DNA of 64,000 nt from CAZWCX01 sp964632945 (GCA_964632945.1 CAZWCX010000024.1:1-64000); one strand, 5' to 3'. Counted from the first letter of the stretch, positions 28,089-36,366 are shown. Numbers and translations are program-made. Notes: a model not told the origin generated them from the letters alone.

Positions 28089-29536
28089 GCGACGTGGTGG
28101 TGATCGGCGGCGGGCTGGCGGGCGCGGCGGCGGCGGTGGTCGTCCGGGAGGCCGGATTGCCGGTCACGCTCGTGCGCAAGGCGGCCGGGGCGACCGCGCT
28201 TTCGAGCGGCGCGCTGGACGCGCTCGCCCCGGACGCGGGCGTGATCCGGCTGCACTCGGCGGCGGCCGCGCACGAAGCCGTGCGCGTGGCCTGGGCGCGC
28301 CTGGCGAACGAGGCGCCCGGCCATCCGCTGGTCCGCTTCGGCGGCGGCGATCCGGACCTTGCCCGGGAGGCCTGGGAAACCGCCCTGGCGCGGGTGGCGG
28401 ACCTGCTCGCCGGCACTCCCGCCGAACTGGCCGACGGGCTCGCCCTGGCCGCGCCCGGCCGGGCCGGAGGGCTGGCCTCCGTCCCCGGGGTGTACGCGAC
28501 CGCCGGGGGCGATTGTCGGTTCGCCGATCGGGTGCAGGCGGTTCAGGGCGCCGGGGAACTGGCCTGGGGCGCACCCGGCCCCGTGCGGGTGGCCTCGCTC
28601 CCGATGCTGTCGGGCTGGAGTGCGGGCGCGGTGGTCGAGGGAATCCGCGCGGCCGTCGCGGAGCGCCGGGCCACCGGCGTGGACGCGGTCGCCGAATGGA
28701 CGGTCGCCCCGGCCGGGCTCCCCGCCTCGGTGCGGATGCAGGACCTGGCGCGCTTCTTCGACACGCCCGAGGGGGAAGCGGCGCTCCTGGCGAGCCTCGT
28801 GCGCCCCGAGGGACCGGCTTCGCGCTGCATCCTCTTTCCGCCGGTGCTGGGATTCCGGCGCGGACGCGAGCTCGTCTCCCGCCTCGAGGGCGCGCTCGGC
28901 GCCCCCTGCGCCGAAGTGCTGGCCACGTCCCCGTCCGTGCCCGGCTTCCGCCTGCACGCGGCCCTCGAGGAGGGCCTGCGCGGACGCGGAGTCGAGATCG
29001 TGGCCGGCGCCGCCGCCCCGACCGGCGCCGGGATCGGGCTGCGCATTCACGCCGCCGACGGGTCGAACCGGGTGCTCGAGCCGCGCGCGGTCGTGCTTGC
29101 CACCGGGAAATTCCTGGGCGGCGGCCTGTCCCGCGCGACGTCGCTGCGGGAGACCGTCTTCGGACTCCCCGTGCACGAAGGCGGCCGGCCGGTGGGCTCG
29201 ATCCACCCCATGCGCCTGACCGTGGACGCCCGGACCGAACCGCAGCCGATCCTGCGCGCGGGGGTGCCGGTGGACGATGGTCTTCGTCCCCTCGGGGAAG
29301 GCGGGACGGCGTCCCGGGCCGGGCTGTTCGCGGCCGGCGCGGTGGTTGCCGACTGGGCCTATCCGGAGCGCGGCTGCGGCCTGGGCGTGGCGGCGCTGCT
29401 CGGCGCGGAGGCCGCCGCGCGGGCGCTCGCCCACCTCGGCATGCGCCCGGGGACGAGCGAGTCCCGCCGGACCCGGCGTCGCGTCGCCGCCGCCGGTCCG
29501 GCTCCGGGCGCACAGGCCGCGGAGGCGACGCGATGA
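28085..29536 (+). CDS. glpB: GlpB-like anaerobic G3P dehydrogenase subunit
   Basis: 483 residues from GTG 28085, which overlaps the glpA stop as GTGA. The N-terminal dinucleotide-binding motif VVVIGGGLAGAAAAV, the internal ATGKFLGGG segment and the C-terminal AAGAVVADWAYPERGCGLGVA fit the GlpB flavoprotein family, which passes electrons from GlpA to the GlpC membrane anchor. It is about 60 residues longer than E. coli GlpB. Assignment relies both on these motifs and on following a GlpA-type gene directly. Confidence 0.83.
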   Translation: MSDVVVIGGGLAGAAAAVVVREAGLPVTLVRKAAGATALSSGALDALAPDAGVIRLHSAAAAHEAVRVAWARLANEAPGHPLVRFGGGDPDLAREAWETALARVADLLAGTPAELADGLALAAPGRAGGLASVPGVYATAGGDCRFADRVQAVQGAGELAWGAPGPVRVASLPMLSGWSAGAVVEGIRAAVAERRATGVDAVAEWTVAPAGLPASVRMQDLARFFDTPEGEAALLASLVRPEGPASRCILFPPVLGFRRGRELVSRLEGALGAPCAEVLATSPSVPGFRLHAALEEGLRGRGVEIVAGAAAPTGAGIGLRIHAADGSNRVLEPRAVVLATGKFLGGGLSRATSLRETVFGLPVHEGGRPVGSIHPMRLTVDARTEPQPILRAGVPVDDGLRPLGEGGTASRAGLFAAGAVVADWAYPERGCGLGVAALLGAEAAARALAHLGMRPGTSESRRTRRRVAAAGPAPGAQAAEATR

Positions 29537-29595
29537 GGAGTCCGTCCGTCCACCCGCGCCGCGCGCGGTCCTCGTCGGGGGAGAAGGCGCGATGA
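29533..29595 (+). CDS. 20-codon bridging micro-ORF
   Basis: The ATG (29533-29535) overlaps the glpB stop as ATGA, and its own TGA (29593-29595) overlaps the ATG of the next gene as ATGA. It would encode a basic, Arg/Ser-rich 20-residue peptide. Such a placement would carry ribosomes across the 55-base gap, so its role may be translational coupling rather than a functional peptide. A GGGGAGAAGG ribosome site for the next gene lies inside it. It may equally be chance. Confidence 0.35.
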   Translation: MRSPSVHPRRARSSSGEKAR

Positions 29596-29996
29596 AACGG
29601 CTGCACGCGCTCGCCAATCTCGGGCTGCACTTCGCGTGGCACCTCGTGCGCGCGATCGGCGCCCTCTTCGGCGCGGCCCGCCCGGACGGCGCCGCCTTCC
29701 GCCGGCAATTCGCGCCCGAAGGGATCTTCCCGCTCACCTTGGAAGAGGACGCGGCGATGCCCCGGCACCAGGCCTGCATCGCCTGCGGGCTCTGCGACAT
29801 GGGCGCCGGACCGGCCGGGTTCTCGCGCTACGGCCGGGAGGTGATCGCCGCCGGCTTCGCCCGCGCCCTGCCGACCTTGCCCATTCCCCAGGCCGACCTC
29901 GAGCGCGCCGCCGACCGCCCCGAGGCGGCCGCGCTCTGCCCGCTCGGGGTGCCCTTGCGCGATCTCGCCCTCTTCGTCTCGAGGCCCCGAAAATGA
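29592..29996 (+). CDS. Small Fe-S protein with one CxxCxxC motif
   Basis: 134 residues, ATG 29592 with GGGAGAAGG ahead. An N-terminal amphipathic/hydrophobic helix (LHFAWHLVRAIGALFGA) could associate with the membrane. One cluster motif, QACIACGLCDMG with a distant ALCPLGVP, has the C-x2-C-x2-C ... C-P arrangement of a single [4Fe-4S] ferredoxin half. No family is recognised with certainty. Its place between GlpB-like and the FAD enzyme, with 4-bp overlaps, suggests an electron-transfer subunit of the same complex or pathway. Confidence 0.7.
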   Translation: MKRLHALANLGLHFAWHLVRAIGALFGAARPDGAAFRRQFAPEGIFPLTLEEDAAMPRHQACIACGLCDMGAGPAGFSRYGREVIAAGFARALPTLPIPQADLERAADRPEAAALCPLGVPLRDLALFVSRPRK

Positions 29997-31567
29997 CCGA
30001 CGCCGCCGCCCCGCAGAAGCTCCCCCCACCGGATCCCCGCATCGCCGACGCCGTGCGCGCGGAGTTCCCGGGCGACGCCGCCTCGGCCACCGACGTCGAC
30101 CGGCTCGCCTATGCGCGCGATTGCTGGCCGTACACCACCCTCGCGGCACGGCACGGACTGCTCGAGCATTTCCCCGATGCGATCGTCTGGGCGGCGTCGA
30201 CCGACGACGTCCGCAAGGCCCTCGCCCTCGCCCGTCGTCTCGACGCCCCGCTCATCCCCTACGGCGGCGGATCCGGCGTCTGCGGCGGGACGACCCCGAT
30301 CCACGGCGGCATCATCCTCGACCTCAAGCGGCTGAACCGGGTGCTCGAAATCGACGAAATCTCGCTCACCGTGACGGCCGAGGCCGGGATCAACGGCGAA
30401 CTGCTCGAACGCGCGGTGGCGGAGAAGGGCTACACGATCGGCCACTTCCCGTCGTCGATCTACTGCTCCACGCTCGGCGGCTGGCTGGCCACGCGCGCGG
30501 CGGGACAACTGTCCACCCGCTGGGGCAACATCGAGAACATGGTGCACCGCTTCAAGGCCGTCCTGCCCGACGGATCGACGGTGGAGACGAAGTCGACGCC
30601 GCGCGCCGCGGTCGGCCCGGGCCTCTCCGGACTTCTCCTCGGCAGCGAGGGGACGCTCTGCGTGATCACGGAGGCGACGCTGCGCTTGCACCCGGAACCG
30701 GAGAAGCGCGGCTTCCGCGCCTTCCAGTTCGGCTCCGTGTCCGCCGGCGCCGAGGCGATCCGACGCATCCTGCGCCAGGGGATCTTTCCGGCGGCCGTGC
30801 GGCTTTACGACGAGCTCGACACGTTCATCGTGGGCTCGGGAAAGGGCCAGGCCGCGCTCTCGGGCGAGGCCACGAGCGAGGACGAGCGCAAGCCCCCGTC
30901 GCTCATGAAGTCGCTGATGCACCACGCCCAACGCGCCGCGATCGCGCACCCGAAGGTCGCCTCGGTCTTCCTCCCGCTGGTGCCGAAGAAGTGCCTCCTG
31001 ATCCTCACCTTCGAGGGCGCGCGCGAGATCGCGGACGCCGAGGAGGCGGTCGCCGCCCGCCTGTGCGTCGCGGCGGGGGGCGAGGACCTGGGCCAAGAGC
31101 CGGCCCGGCAGTGGTGGGAGCACCGGTACAAGGTGAGCTACGGACTCTCCGCGGTGTTCGACGGCGGCGCCATCGCCGATACCATGGAAGTGGCGAGCAC
31201 CTGGAAAAAGCTGATGCCCCTCTACGATCGGGTGCGCGAGGCGATCGGGCGCAAGGCGATGGTCATGGCCCATTTCTCGCACGCCTATCCGGACGGCTGC
31301 TCGATCTACTTCACGTTCGCCGCGCGCGGCAAGACGCCCGAGGACAGCCTGGCGGTCTACCGCGAGATCTGGGCCGACGGCATGCGGGCCTGCCTGGAGG
31401 TGGGCGGGACGATCTCCCACCACCACGGGGTCGGGCTTTCCAAGGGGGAGTGGATGAAGGGGGAGCACGGCCACGGCCTGGCGATCCTGCAGTCGATCAA
31501 GGACGTGCTCGACCCGGGGAACCTGCTCAATCCGGGCAAGCTCGGACTGCGGGGGCGGACGAAATGA
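29993..31567 (+). CDS. FAD enzyme of the alkyl-DHAP synthase family (AgpS-like)
   Basis: 524 residues, ATG overlapping the previous stop as ATGA. Alkyldihydroxyacetonephosphate synthase replaces the acyl chain of acyl-DHAP with a fatty alcohol, making ether lipid precursors. The VAO-type FAD loop PYGGGSGVCGGTTP (89-102) is followed by CSTLGGWLATRAAG and the GNIENMV segment, close to the eukaryotic enzyme pattern. The C-terminus holds SIYFTF with a Tyr near 439 and the HHHGVG motif at 476-481; the corresponding Tyr and His-His-His are essential in characterised AGPS (from memory). The wider family also includes D-lactate/glycolate oxidases, so substrate is inferred. Neighbouring G3P dehydrogenase genes, which make DHAP, support the ether-lipid reading. 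Confidence 0.8.
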   Translation: MTDAAAPQKLPPPDPRIADAVRAEFPGDAASATDVDRLAYARDCWPYTTLAARHGLLEHFPDAIVWAASTDDVRKALALARRLDAPLIPYGGGSGVCGGTTPIHGGIILDLKRLNRVLEIDEISLTVTAEAGINGELLERAVAEKGYTIGHFPSSIYCSTLGGWLATRAAGQLSTRWGNIENMVHRFKAVLPDGSTVETKSTPRAAVGPGLSGLLLGSEGTLCVITEATLRLHPEPEKRGFRAFQFGSVSAGAEAIRRILRQGIFPAAVRLYDELDTFIVGSGKGQAALSGEATSEDERKPPSLMKSLMHHAQRAAIAHPKVASVFLPLVPKKCLLILTFEGAREIADAEEAVAARLCVAAGGEDLGQEPARQWWEHRYKVSYGLSAVFDGGAIADTMEVASTWKKLMPLYDRVREAIGRKAMVMAHFSHAYPDGCSIYFTFAARGKTPEDSLAVYREIWADGMRACLEVGGTISHHHGVGLSKGEWMKGEHGHGLAILQSIKDVLDPGNLLNPGKLGLRGRTK

Positions 31568-32673
31568 GCCTCGAAGCCCTGCAGCCGCACCGGAAGTCGG
31601 TTTCGTACTGTTCGGCCTGCCCCAAGATGTGCCGGTTCTCGTGTCCGGTGGCGCAGGCGACCGGGAACGAGTCCGACACGCCGACGGCGAAGGCGCTGGT
31701 CGTCCAGCAGGTGATGGCCGGGCGTCTCGAGCTGACCGCGGCGACGGCGAACACGTTTTACCGCTGCTCCGAGTGCCTGCATTCGCGGACCCACTGCGAG
31801 CACAAGATCGAGGTTGCCGACCACTTCCAGGCCGCGCGGGTGGCCGCGACCGCGGCGGGGGTCGAACCGCCCAAGGTGCGCCGGGTGGACCAGTCGATCC
31901 GCCTCAAGGGCAACCCGTTCGGCGCCGACCTGCTCGCCGCGGTGGCGGACCTGGTCCCGCCTGCGCGCCGGAACGCCCGCGCCGCGGTGGCGTATTTCCC
32001 GGGCTGCGTCGCGCTCGTGCGCGAACCGGGCATCGTGCGCGCGACGGTGCGCCTGCTCGAGGCGCTCGGGGTCGACTTCGCGGTCTATGCCGGGGCGGAC
32101 TCGTGCACCGGCTACCCCGCGCTCTCCGGCGGCTATCCCGACACGTTCCGGCTGCAGGCGCGCCGGCAGCGGGACGGGCTCGACCGCTACGGAACCGTGA
32201 TCACCTCCTGCCCCGCCTGCGCCCACACGCTGGAGCGACGCTATCCCGAGCACGGATTCCCGCTCCGGGGGAAGGTGGCGCACGTGACGGAATTCCTCAC
32301 CGACCACCTGTCCCGGCTCCGGCGCTCGCCGCGCGCGCCGGCGGACGCGGTCTACCACGATCCCTGCTTCCTCGGCCGCTACCGGCGCACGACCGAGCCC
32401 CCGCGCACCCTGCTGGGGATCGGCCTGGGCGGCGCGGCGCGCGAGTTCGCGCGCCATCGCCGCGACGCCAACTGCTGCGGGGCGGGCGGCCTCCTGCCGC
32501 AGTCGCATCCGACGATCGCGCGCGCGATTGCGCGCGCGCGCCTGGCCGAGGCGGACGCCGCCGGCGGGCGGACGATCGTGACCGCCTGCCCCTCCTGCGT
32601 GCGCTGGCTGAAAACGACCGATCCCGCGCGCGCCGTACGGGACGTCGTGGAGGTGCTCGCGGAGGGGGTGTGA
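31564..32673 (+). CDS. GlpC/HdrD-type Fe-S protein with CCG domains
   Basis: 369 residues, ATG overlapping the upstream stop as ATGA. N-terminal cluster ligands C16, C19, C23, C27 (YCSACPKMCRFSCP) and C68, C71, C78 (FYRCSECLHSRTHC) could hold two [4Fe-4S] centres. Two CCG-type (DUF3400-like) repeats follow: YFPGC ... DSCTGYP and YHDPC ... ANCCGAGG; the first has SCTG in place of CCG. GlpC, GlcF and heterodisulfide reductase subunits share this design and pass electrons to quinones or to the membrane. As the last gene after GlpA- and GlpB-like genes it fits a GlpC role, but it could also serve the AgpS-like flavoenzyme as GlcF does for GlcD. Confidence 0.82.
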   Translation: MSLEALQPHRKSVSYCSACPKMCRFSCPVAQATGNESDTPTAKALVVQQVMAGRLELTAATANTFYRCSECLHSRTHCEHKIEVADHFQAARVAATAAGVEPPKVRRVDQSIRLKGNPFGADLLAAVADLVPPARRNARAAVAYFPGCVALVREPGIVRATVRLLEALGVDFAVYAGADSCTGYPALSGGYPDTFRLQARRQRDGLDRYGTVITSCPACAHTLERRYPEHGFPLRGKVAHVTEFLTDHLSRLRRSPRAPADAVYHDPCFLGRYRRTTEPPRTLLGIGLGGAAREFARHRRDANCCGAGGLLPQSHPTIARAIARARLAEADAAGGRTIVTACPSCVRWLKTTDPARAVRDVVEVLAEGV

Positions 32674-32875
32674 GCGCCCCGGATGCCGCCCCGAACCGCA
32701 CGACCGCGCCCGCCGGCCCGGGCCCCTCGCCCGCCCCCCGCCATGGCCGTCCGACCTCGGCCCGTGCGCGCGCCCCCCCTTGTCCGGGATCCCTACCCTG
32801 AATTCCGCTCCTCCGGTTCCGCGCTCGCGACCCCGGCTTCGCGGATCCGCCTCCCCCTGGGTCCATATATACCTC

Positions 32876-32904
32876 TTGACATATATTGTTATAACGGATA
32901 TAGT
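32876..32904 (+). promoter_or_regulatory. Consensus-like sigma-70 promoter of marR
   Basis: TTGACA (32876-32881), 17-base spacer, TATAGT (32899-32904), in a short AT-rich island of an otherwise GC-rich window. The marR ATG is 28 bp downstream of the -10 box, with GGAGGAG between them. Confidence 0.75.
32888..32895. promoter_or_regulatory. Palindrome GTTATAAC within the marR promoter spacer
   Basis: A perfect 8-bp palindrome with ATAT-rich flanks lies between the -35 and -10 boxes, where a bound repressor would block RNA polymerase. MarR proteins often bind such palindromes in their own promoter. A related palindrome, GTTTAAAC, occurs upstream of wrbA at 33422. Confidence 0.5.
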
Positions 32905-32931
32905 GAACCGGTCGAGACCGCGGAGGAGACG

Positions 32932-33390
32932 ATGGCCGAAGATCGACGCCGATACCCGCTCGAGCAGGAGGTCTACCTGAGCCTCCTGCGCGCCGCCCAC
33001 GCGCTCCAGCAGGCGCCGGCGGAACTCTTCAAGGCGCACGGGTTGACCCCCACCCAGTACAACGTCCTCCGCATCCTGCGCGGGGCAGGCCCGGATGGGC
33101 TCATGTGCAGCGAAATCTCCGACCGCATGATCGCGCGCGACCCGGACATCACGCGCCTGATCGATCGGCTCCAGGAACGAGGCTGGGTGACACGCGCCCG
33201 CCCGCCGGAGGACCGTCGCGCGGTCCACGCGGTGATCACCGAGGCCGGCCGGGACGCGATCGCCCCGCTCGACGAACCGGTCCAGCGGCTCCACGTCCGC
33301 CAGTTGAGCCACCTCGGACGGGAGAATCTGGCGCGCTTGCTCGACCTCCTCGAGCAGGCGCACCGCCCGGTCCAGGGGAGTGCGCGGTAG
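32932..33390 (+). CDS. MarR-family transcriptional regulator
   Basis: 152 residues, ATG 32932 with GGAGGAG seven bases upstream. Winged-helix DNA-binding dimer of MarR type: helical N-terminus, HGLTPTQYNVLRILRGAG, recognition region SDRMIARDPDITRLIDRLQERGWVTR with the wing PPEDRRAVHAVIT, and a C-terminal dimer helix. The wing D-R-R pattern is typical. It is followed by a WrbA quinone reductase and a pirin-like enzyme, so it may sense quinones, electrophiles or phenolics. The palindrome in its own promoter suggests autoregulation. Confidence 0.9.
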   Translation: MAEDRRRYPLEQEVYLSLLRAAHALQQAPAELFKAHGLTPTQYNVLRILRGAGPDGLMCSEISDRMIARDPDITRLIDRLQERGWVTRARPPEDRRAVHAVITEAGRDAIAPLDEPVQRLHVRQLSHLGRENLARLLDLLEQAHRPVQGSAR

Positions 33391-33421
33391 CGGCGTCCAG
33401 AAGAATGTGTGTAGGATAGTC

Positions 33422-33434
33422 GTTTAAACATATA
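33422..33434. promoter_or_regulatory. Palindrome GTTTAAAC plus ATATA upstream of wrbA
   Basis: GTTTAAAC (33422-33429) followed by ATATA. It closely resembles GTTATAAC-GG-ATATA in the marR promoter. It is the only other AT-rich patch of this intergenic region and likely marks the wrbA promoter/operator; -10-like TATAAG follows at 33431-33436. Confidence 0.45.
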
Positions 33435-33437
33435 AGT

Positions 33438-33485
33438 GGGACGCCGCCACCCTGCGGCCGGATCGCACGGGACCGGCGGCGTCCC
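33438..33485 (+). promoter_or_regulatory. Strong hairpin in the wrbA leader
   Basis: GGGACGCCGCC (33438-33448) pairs perfectly with GGCGGCGTCCC (33475-33485) across a 26-base loop. It starts right after the AT-rich promoter-like patch and ends 52 bp before the wrbA ATG. No T-run follows, so a leader structure or mRNA stabiliser is as likely as a terminator for marR. Confidence 0.45.
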
Positions 33486-33537
33486 CCGGCGCGGGCCGGC
33501 GCCCCCGGGCGCGTCCGCCCCTATTGGGAGGTTCCCC

Positions 33538-34170
33538 ATGCGACCCAAGGTGTTCGTCGTCTTCTACAGCATGTACGGGCACGTCCATCTCATGGCCGAG
33601 GCGATCGCGGCCGGCGCCCGCTCCGTGGCGGGCGCGGACGTCCGGCTCTACCAGGTCCCGGAACTGGTCCCCGACGAGGCCCTCGAGCGCACCGGCGCCC
33701 GCGCCGCGCGCGCCGGCTTCGCCCAGGTCCCGGTCGCGACCCCGGACGTGCTGCGGGAGGCGGACGCGATCGTCTTCGGCACCCCGACCCGCTTCGGCAA
33801 CATGGCCGCCCAGATGCGCAACTTCCTCGACCAGACCGGCCGACTCTGGATGGAGGGCGCCCTGATCGGCAAGGTCGGCTCCGTCTTCGCCTCCACCGGC
33901 ACCCAGCACGGCGGCCAGGAGACCACGCTGACCAGCTTCCACACCACCCTCCTCCACCACGGCATGGTCATCGTCGGCGTCCCCTACTCCGAAAAGGGCC
34001 TGACCCGCATGGATGAAATCACCGGCGGCACCCCCTACGGCGCCACCACCCTGGCAGGCGGGGACGGAAAGCGGCTCCCCTCGGAGAACGAACTGGCGAT
34101 CGCCCGGTTCCAGGGGCGCCATGTCGCCGAAATCGCCCGCCGGCTGGTCGTCGGAGGATCCGCGTCGTGA
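33538..34170 (+). CDS. wrbA: NAD(P)H:quinone oxidoreductase, WrbA family
   Basis: 210 residues, ATG 33538 with GGGAGG ahead. A flavodoxin-like FMN enzyme that reduces quinones by two electrons and so avoids semiquinone radicals. Features: FYSMYGHVHLMAEAIAAG phosphate loop, FGTPTRFGNMAAQMRNFLDQTG, STGTQHGGQETTLTSFHTTLLHHGM and PYGATTLAGGDG, all characteristic of WrbA; length is typical. It is co-transcribed with pirin (GTGA overlap) downstream of the MarR gene. Confidence 0.95.
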   Translation: MRPKVFVVFYSMYGHVHLMAEAIAAGARSVAGADVRLYQVPELVPDEALERTGARAARAGFAQVPVATPDVLREADAIVFGTPTRFGNMAAQMRNFLDQTGRLWMEGALIGKVGSVFASTGTQHGGQETTLTSFHTTLLHHGMVIVGVPYSEKGLTRMDEITGGTPYGATTLAGGDGKRLPSENELAIARFQGRHVAEIARRLVVGGSAS

Positions 34171-34877
34171 TCCGGATTCGTCCCTCCGCCGCGCGCGGGC
34201 GCACCCGGCTGGATTGGCTGGACAGCCGCCATTCCTTCTCGTTCAACGAGTACCGGGACCCCGCGCACGACGGCTTCCGCTCCCTGCTGGTGCTGAACGA
34301 CGACCGGGTCGCCCCCGGGGCCGGGTTCGGGATGCACGGCCACCGCGACAGCGAGATCCTCTCCTACGTGGTGGCGGGGTCTCTGGAGCACCGGGACAGC
34401 CTCGGCGCGGCCGCGGTGCTTCCCGCGGGAGGGGTCCAGACGATGAGCGCCGGCACCGGGATCCGCCACAGCGAGTTCAATCCCTCGCGGGACGCCCCAT
34501 GCCGCTTTCTTCAGGTTTGGCTTCGGCCCGACCGGCGCGGTCTGCCGCCGCGGCACGGCCAGCGCGACTTCCCGGCCGCCGAACGGCGCGGCCGCTGGCG
34601 GCGCGTCGCCGCCCCGGCCGGAGCGGGGCCCGCGCCGGACGGCGCCCTGCCGCTCCACCTGGACGCGCGCGTGTTCGCCACGCTCCTCGACGGACCTGAA
34701 GCCCTGACCCATCCCCTCGCCCCGGGCAGGGCGGGATGGATCCAGATCGTCCGCGGCCGAGTCCGGCTCTCCGGACACGTCCTCGGCGAAGGGGACGGCG
34801 CGGCCGTGGAGGGGGAAGGCGCCCTCACGGTGGAAGCGCTGGAAGCGACGGAGGCGCTCCTCTTCGACCTCCCCTGA
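34167..34877 (+). CDS. Pirin family protein (YhhW-like quercetinase)
   Basis: 236 residues from GTG 34167, overlapping the wrbA stop as GTGA. Bicupin with metal ligands His57 and His59 (GMHGHRD), His101 and Glu103 (GIRHSEFN), the same positions as in E. coli YhhW; LDSRHSFSFNEYRDP is the family signature. Pirins of this type oxidise quercetin in vitro, and their physiological substrate is unclear. Pairing with WrbA under a MarR regulator suggests detoxification of aromatic or quinone compounds. Confidence 0.92.
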   Translation: MIRIRPSAARGRTRLDWLDSRHSFSFNEYRDPAHDGFRSLLVLNDDRVAPGAGFGMHGHRDSEILSYVVAGSLEHRDSLGAAAVLPAGGVQTMSAGTGIRHSEFNPSRDAPCRFLQVWLRPDRRGLPPRHGQRDFPAAERRGRWRRVAAPAGAGPAPDGALPLHLDARVFATLLDGPEALTHPLAPGRAGWIQIVRGRVRLSGHVLGEGDGAAVEGEGALTVEALEATEALLFDLP

Positions 34878-34887
34878 CCCCCCGACC

Positions 34888-34918
34888 GCCGCCCGGACCC
34901 GGGAGTCCCGCCGGCGGC
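34888..34918. terminator. Candidate bidirectional terminator hairpin
   Basis: Between convergent pirin and CAP genes: GCCGCC (34888-34893) pairs with GGCGGC (34913-34918), with a nested GGAC/GTCC stem inside. There is no T-run, so efficiency is uncertain, but the position just after the pirin stop fits. Confidence 0.35.
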
Positions 34919-34923
34919 TCGCG

Positions 34924-36330
34924 CTACCGCGACCGGGCCGCCCCCGTGCGGAAGGACCAGCGGAAGGTCTCCGGCTTGTTCCCGCCCAGGGCGGTGACGG
35001 AGACGTCGTAGATCGTTTCCGGCGCCAGCGCCTCGTGCGGGATCAGCACGATGCAGCCGTCGTTGTCGGGGAATCGCGCCCGCGCGCGCGCCGGGGGGGC
35101 CGTCGGGTCCGACACGTCGAACGCCAGCGGCCCGCCCCCGCGGGGCGTGATCGAGCCCTCCTTGAACTTCATTCCCCGTCCGGGCGGCAGCAGCACGGTC
35201 ACGAACGGCCCGGGGCGCCGCTCGACCGGATACGGGTCGGGGTTCTCGTTCGCCCCCTGCAACGGCGCGTCGAGGGAGCGATCCGGCGGGGCGAACGTCA
35301 GGTCCCGGGCCGTCCCGCCGCCGTGCGTCAGGACGTCGCTCGTGACCGACCCGTCCCCCCACCCCACCCCTACCCGCGTGAGCGCACGTGTGTAGTAGAA
35401 ATTCCGGTGCCAGAGGGTGCGCAGGAGCTCCGCGGCGCTCTCCACCGCGTCCCGCCCCCGCCCCACGTTCGAGTGCAGCCCGGCGTAGTTCCCCCCCGGA
35501 GTATACTCGGGCTTCCGGCGGTCCTCCTCGTGCCCGAGCCCGTTCCGCGCGCAGTAGCGGGAGTGCGCCTCGCAGAGGGGGATCAACTCCTCGGCGAGCC
35601 CAACGCGGGGAAGCCCGCCGAAGCGGCGCACGGCATTGACCTCGGCCACGTGGCGCACGTAGTCCCGGCGCACCTCCTTCGACACCGGCCAGAGTCCCGC
35701 CTCCCGCAGATCCGCGTAGGCGAGATGGCGGGTGTCCCGGAGCAGGACCTCCCCGTCGAACGGCCGGAATTCGAGCCGGTCCTTCTGTTTCGCGTCCCCG
35801 ACCGCCACCCGGTCGGCGTCGAGGTCGTCGAACCAGCCGTCGCCGTCGGCGTCGACGAAGCACACGGTTCCCGCCTCGCTGGCCACTTCGAGGAAGACGG
35901 GAATCCGGTACTTCCAGCCTTCCTCGTCCTGCAGGAACTCGACGGCAACGGCAATCGGCGCCCCGGGTCCGGGGGCCAGCGGCAGCTTCAGGCGCCCCGG
36001 AGCCGTGAGCGTGGTGGCCTTGGGCTTCTTCCCCTGGGCCGCCCAGGGCGTCAGGACGACGCCGCGTTCACCGATGGCGACCTGGTACCCCGGCGTGGGT
36101 CCGAAGAGGAACCGGCCGTCCTCGTTGGGCGTGAGCGGGTGGGTCGGAATGGCGGCGAGGGCCGCATCGGCGGCGGCGATCTCCACCGCGCGCACCCGGG
36201 TCTTCAGCCACGCCACCTTCGGCGGACGCGGGGGAAGCGCGGCATCCTGCGCGAACACGGCGCCCCCGGAGAGGGTCCCCACCAGGAACACCGCCAGGAC
36301 TTGCGCCCGGCGGCCGGGTGTCGTCCTCAT
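34924..36330 (-). CDS. Secreted CAP-domain protein
   Basis: 468 residues with a signal peptide (VLAVFLVGTLSGGAVFA). The centre holds a CAP/SCP domain: VNAVRRFGGLPRVGLAEELIP, EAHSRYCARNGLGHEEDRRKPEYTPGGNYAGLHSNVG, and LRTLWHRNFYYTRALTRVGVGW, with the conserved His and Glu of the CAP cavity. Before it lies a calcium-loop-like DADGDGWFDDLDADR, and the C-terminal 80 residues look like an Ig-like beta domain (APETIYDVSVTALGG). Bacterial CAP proteins are extracellular and mostly of unknown activity. It lies 36 bp downstream of hutH on the same strand. Confidence 0.82.
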   Translation of the reverse strand: MRTTPGRRAQVLAVFLVGTLSGGAVFAQDAALPPRPPKVAWLKTRVRAVEIAAADAALAAIPTHPLTPNEDGRFLFGPTPGYQVAIGERGVVLTPWAAQGKKPKATTLTAPGRLKLPLAPGPGAPIAVAVEFLQDEEGWKYRIPVFLEVASEAGTVCFVDADGDGWFDDLDADRVAVGDAKQKDRLEFRPFDGEVLLRDTRHLAYADLREAGLWPVSKEVRRDYVRHVAEVNAVRRFGGLPRVGLAEELIPLCEAHSRYCARNGLGHEEDRRKPEYTPGGNYAGLHSNVGRGRDAVESAAELLRTLWHRNFYYTRALTRVGVGWGDGSVTSDVLTHGGGTARDLTFAPPDRSLDAPLQGANENPDPYPVERRPGPFVTVLLPPGRGMKFKEGSITPRGGGPLAFDVSDPTAPPARARARFPDNDGCIVLIPHEALAPETIYDVSVTALGGNKPETFRWSFRTGAARSR

Positions 36331-36366
36331 GGTGGAAGTCCCTTCCCCGCTGCGGCTCGCCCCGAG

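Noticed and set aside
29277..29591. Upstream extension of the small Fe-S gene into glpB
   Set aside because: It would overlap glpB out of frame; the ATG at 29592 has a ribosome site and a 4-bp overlap pattern shared by the operon.
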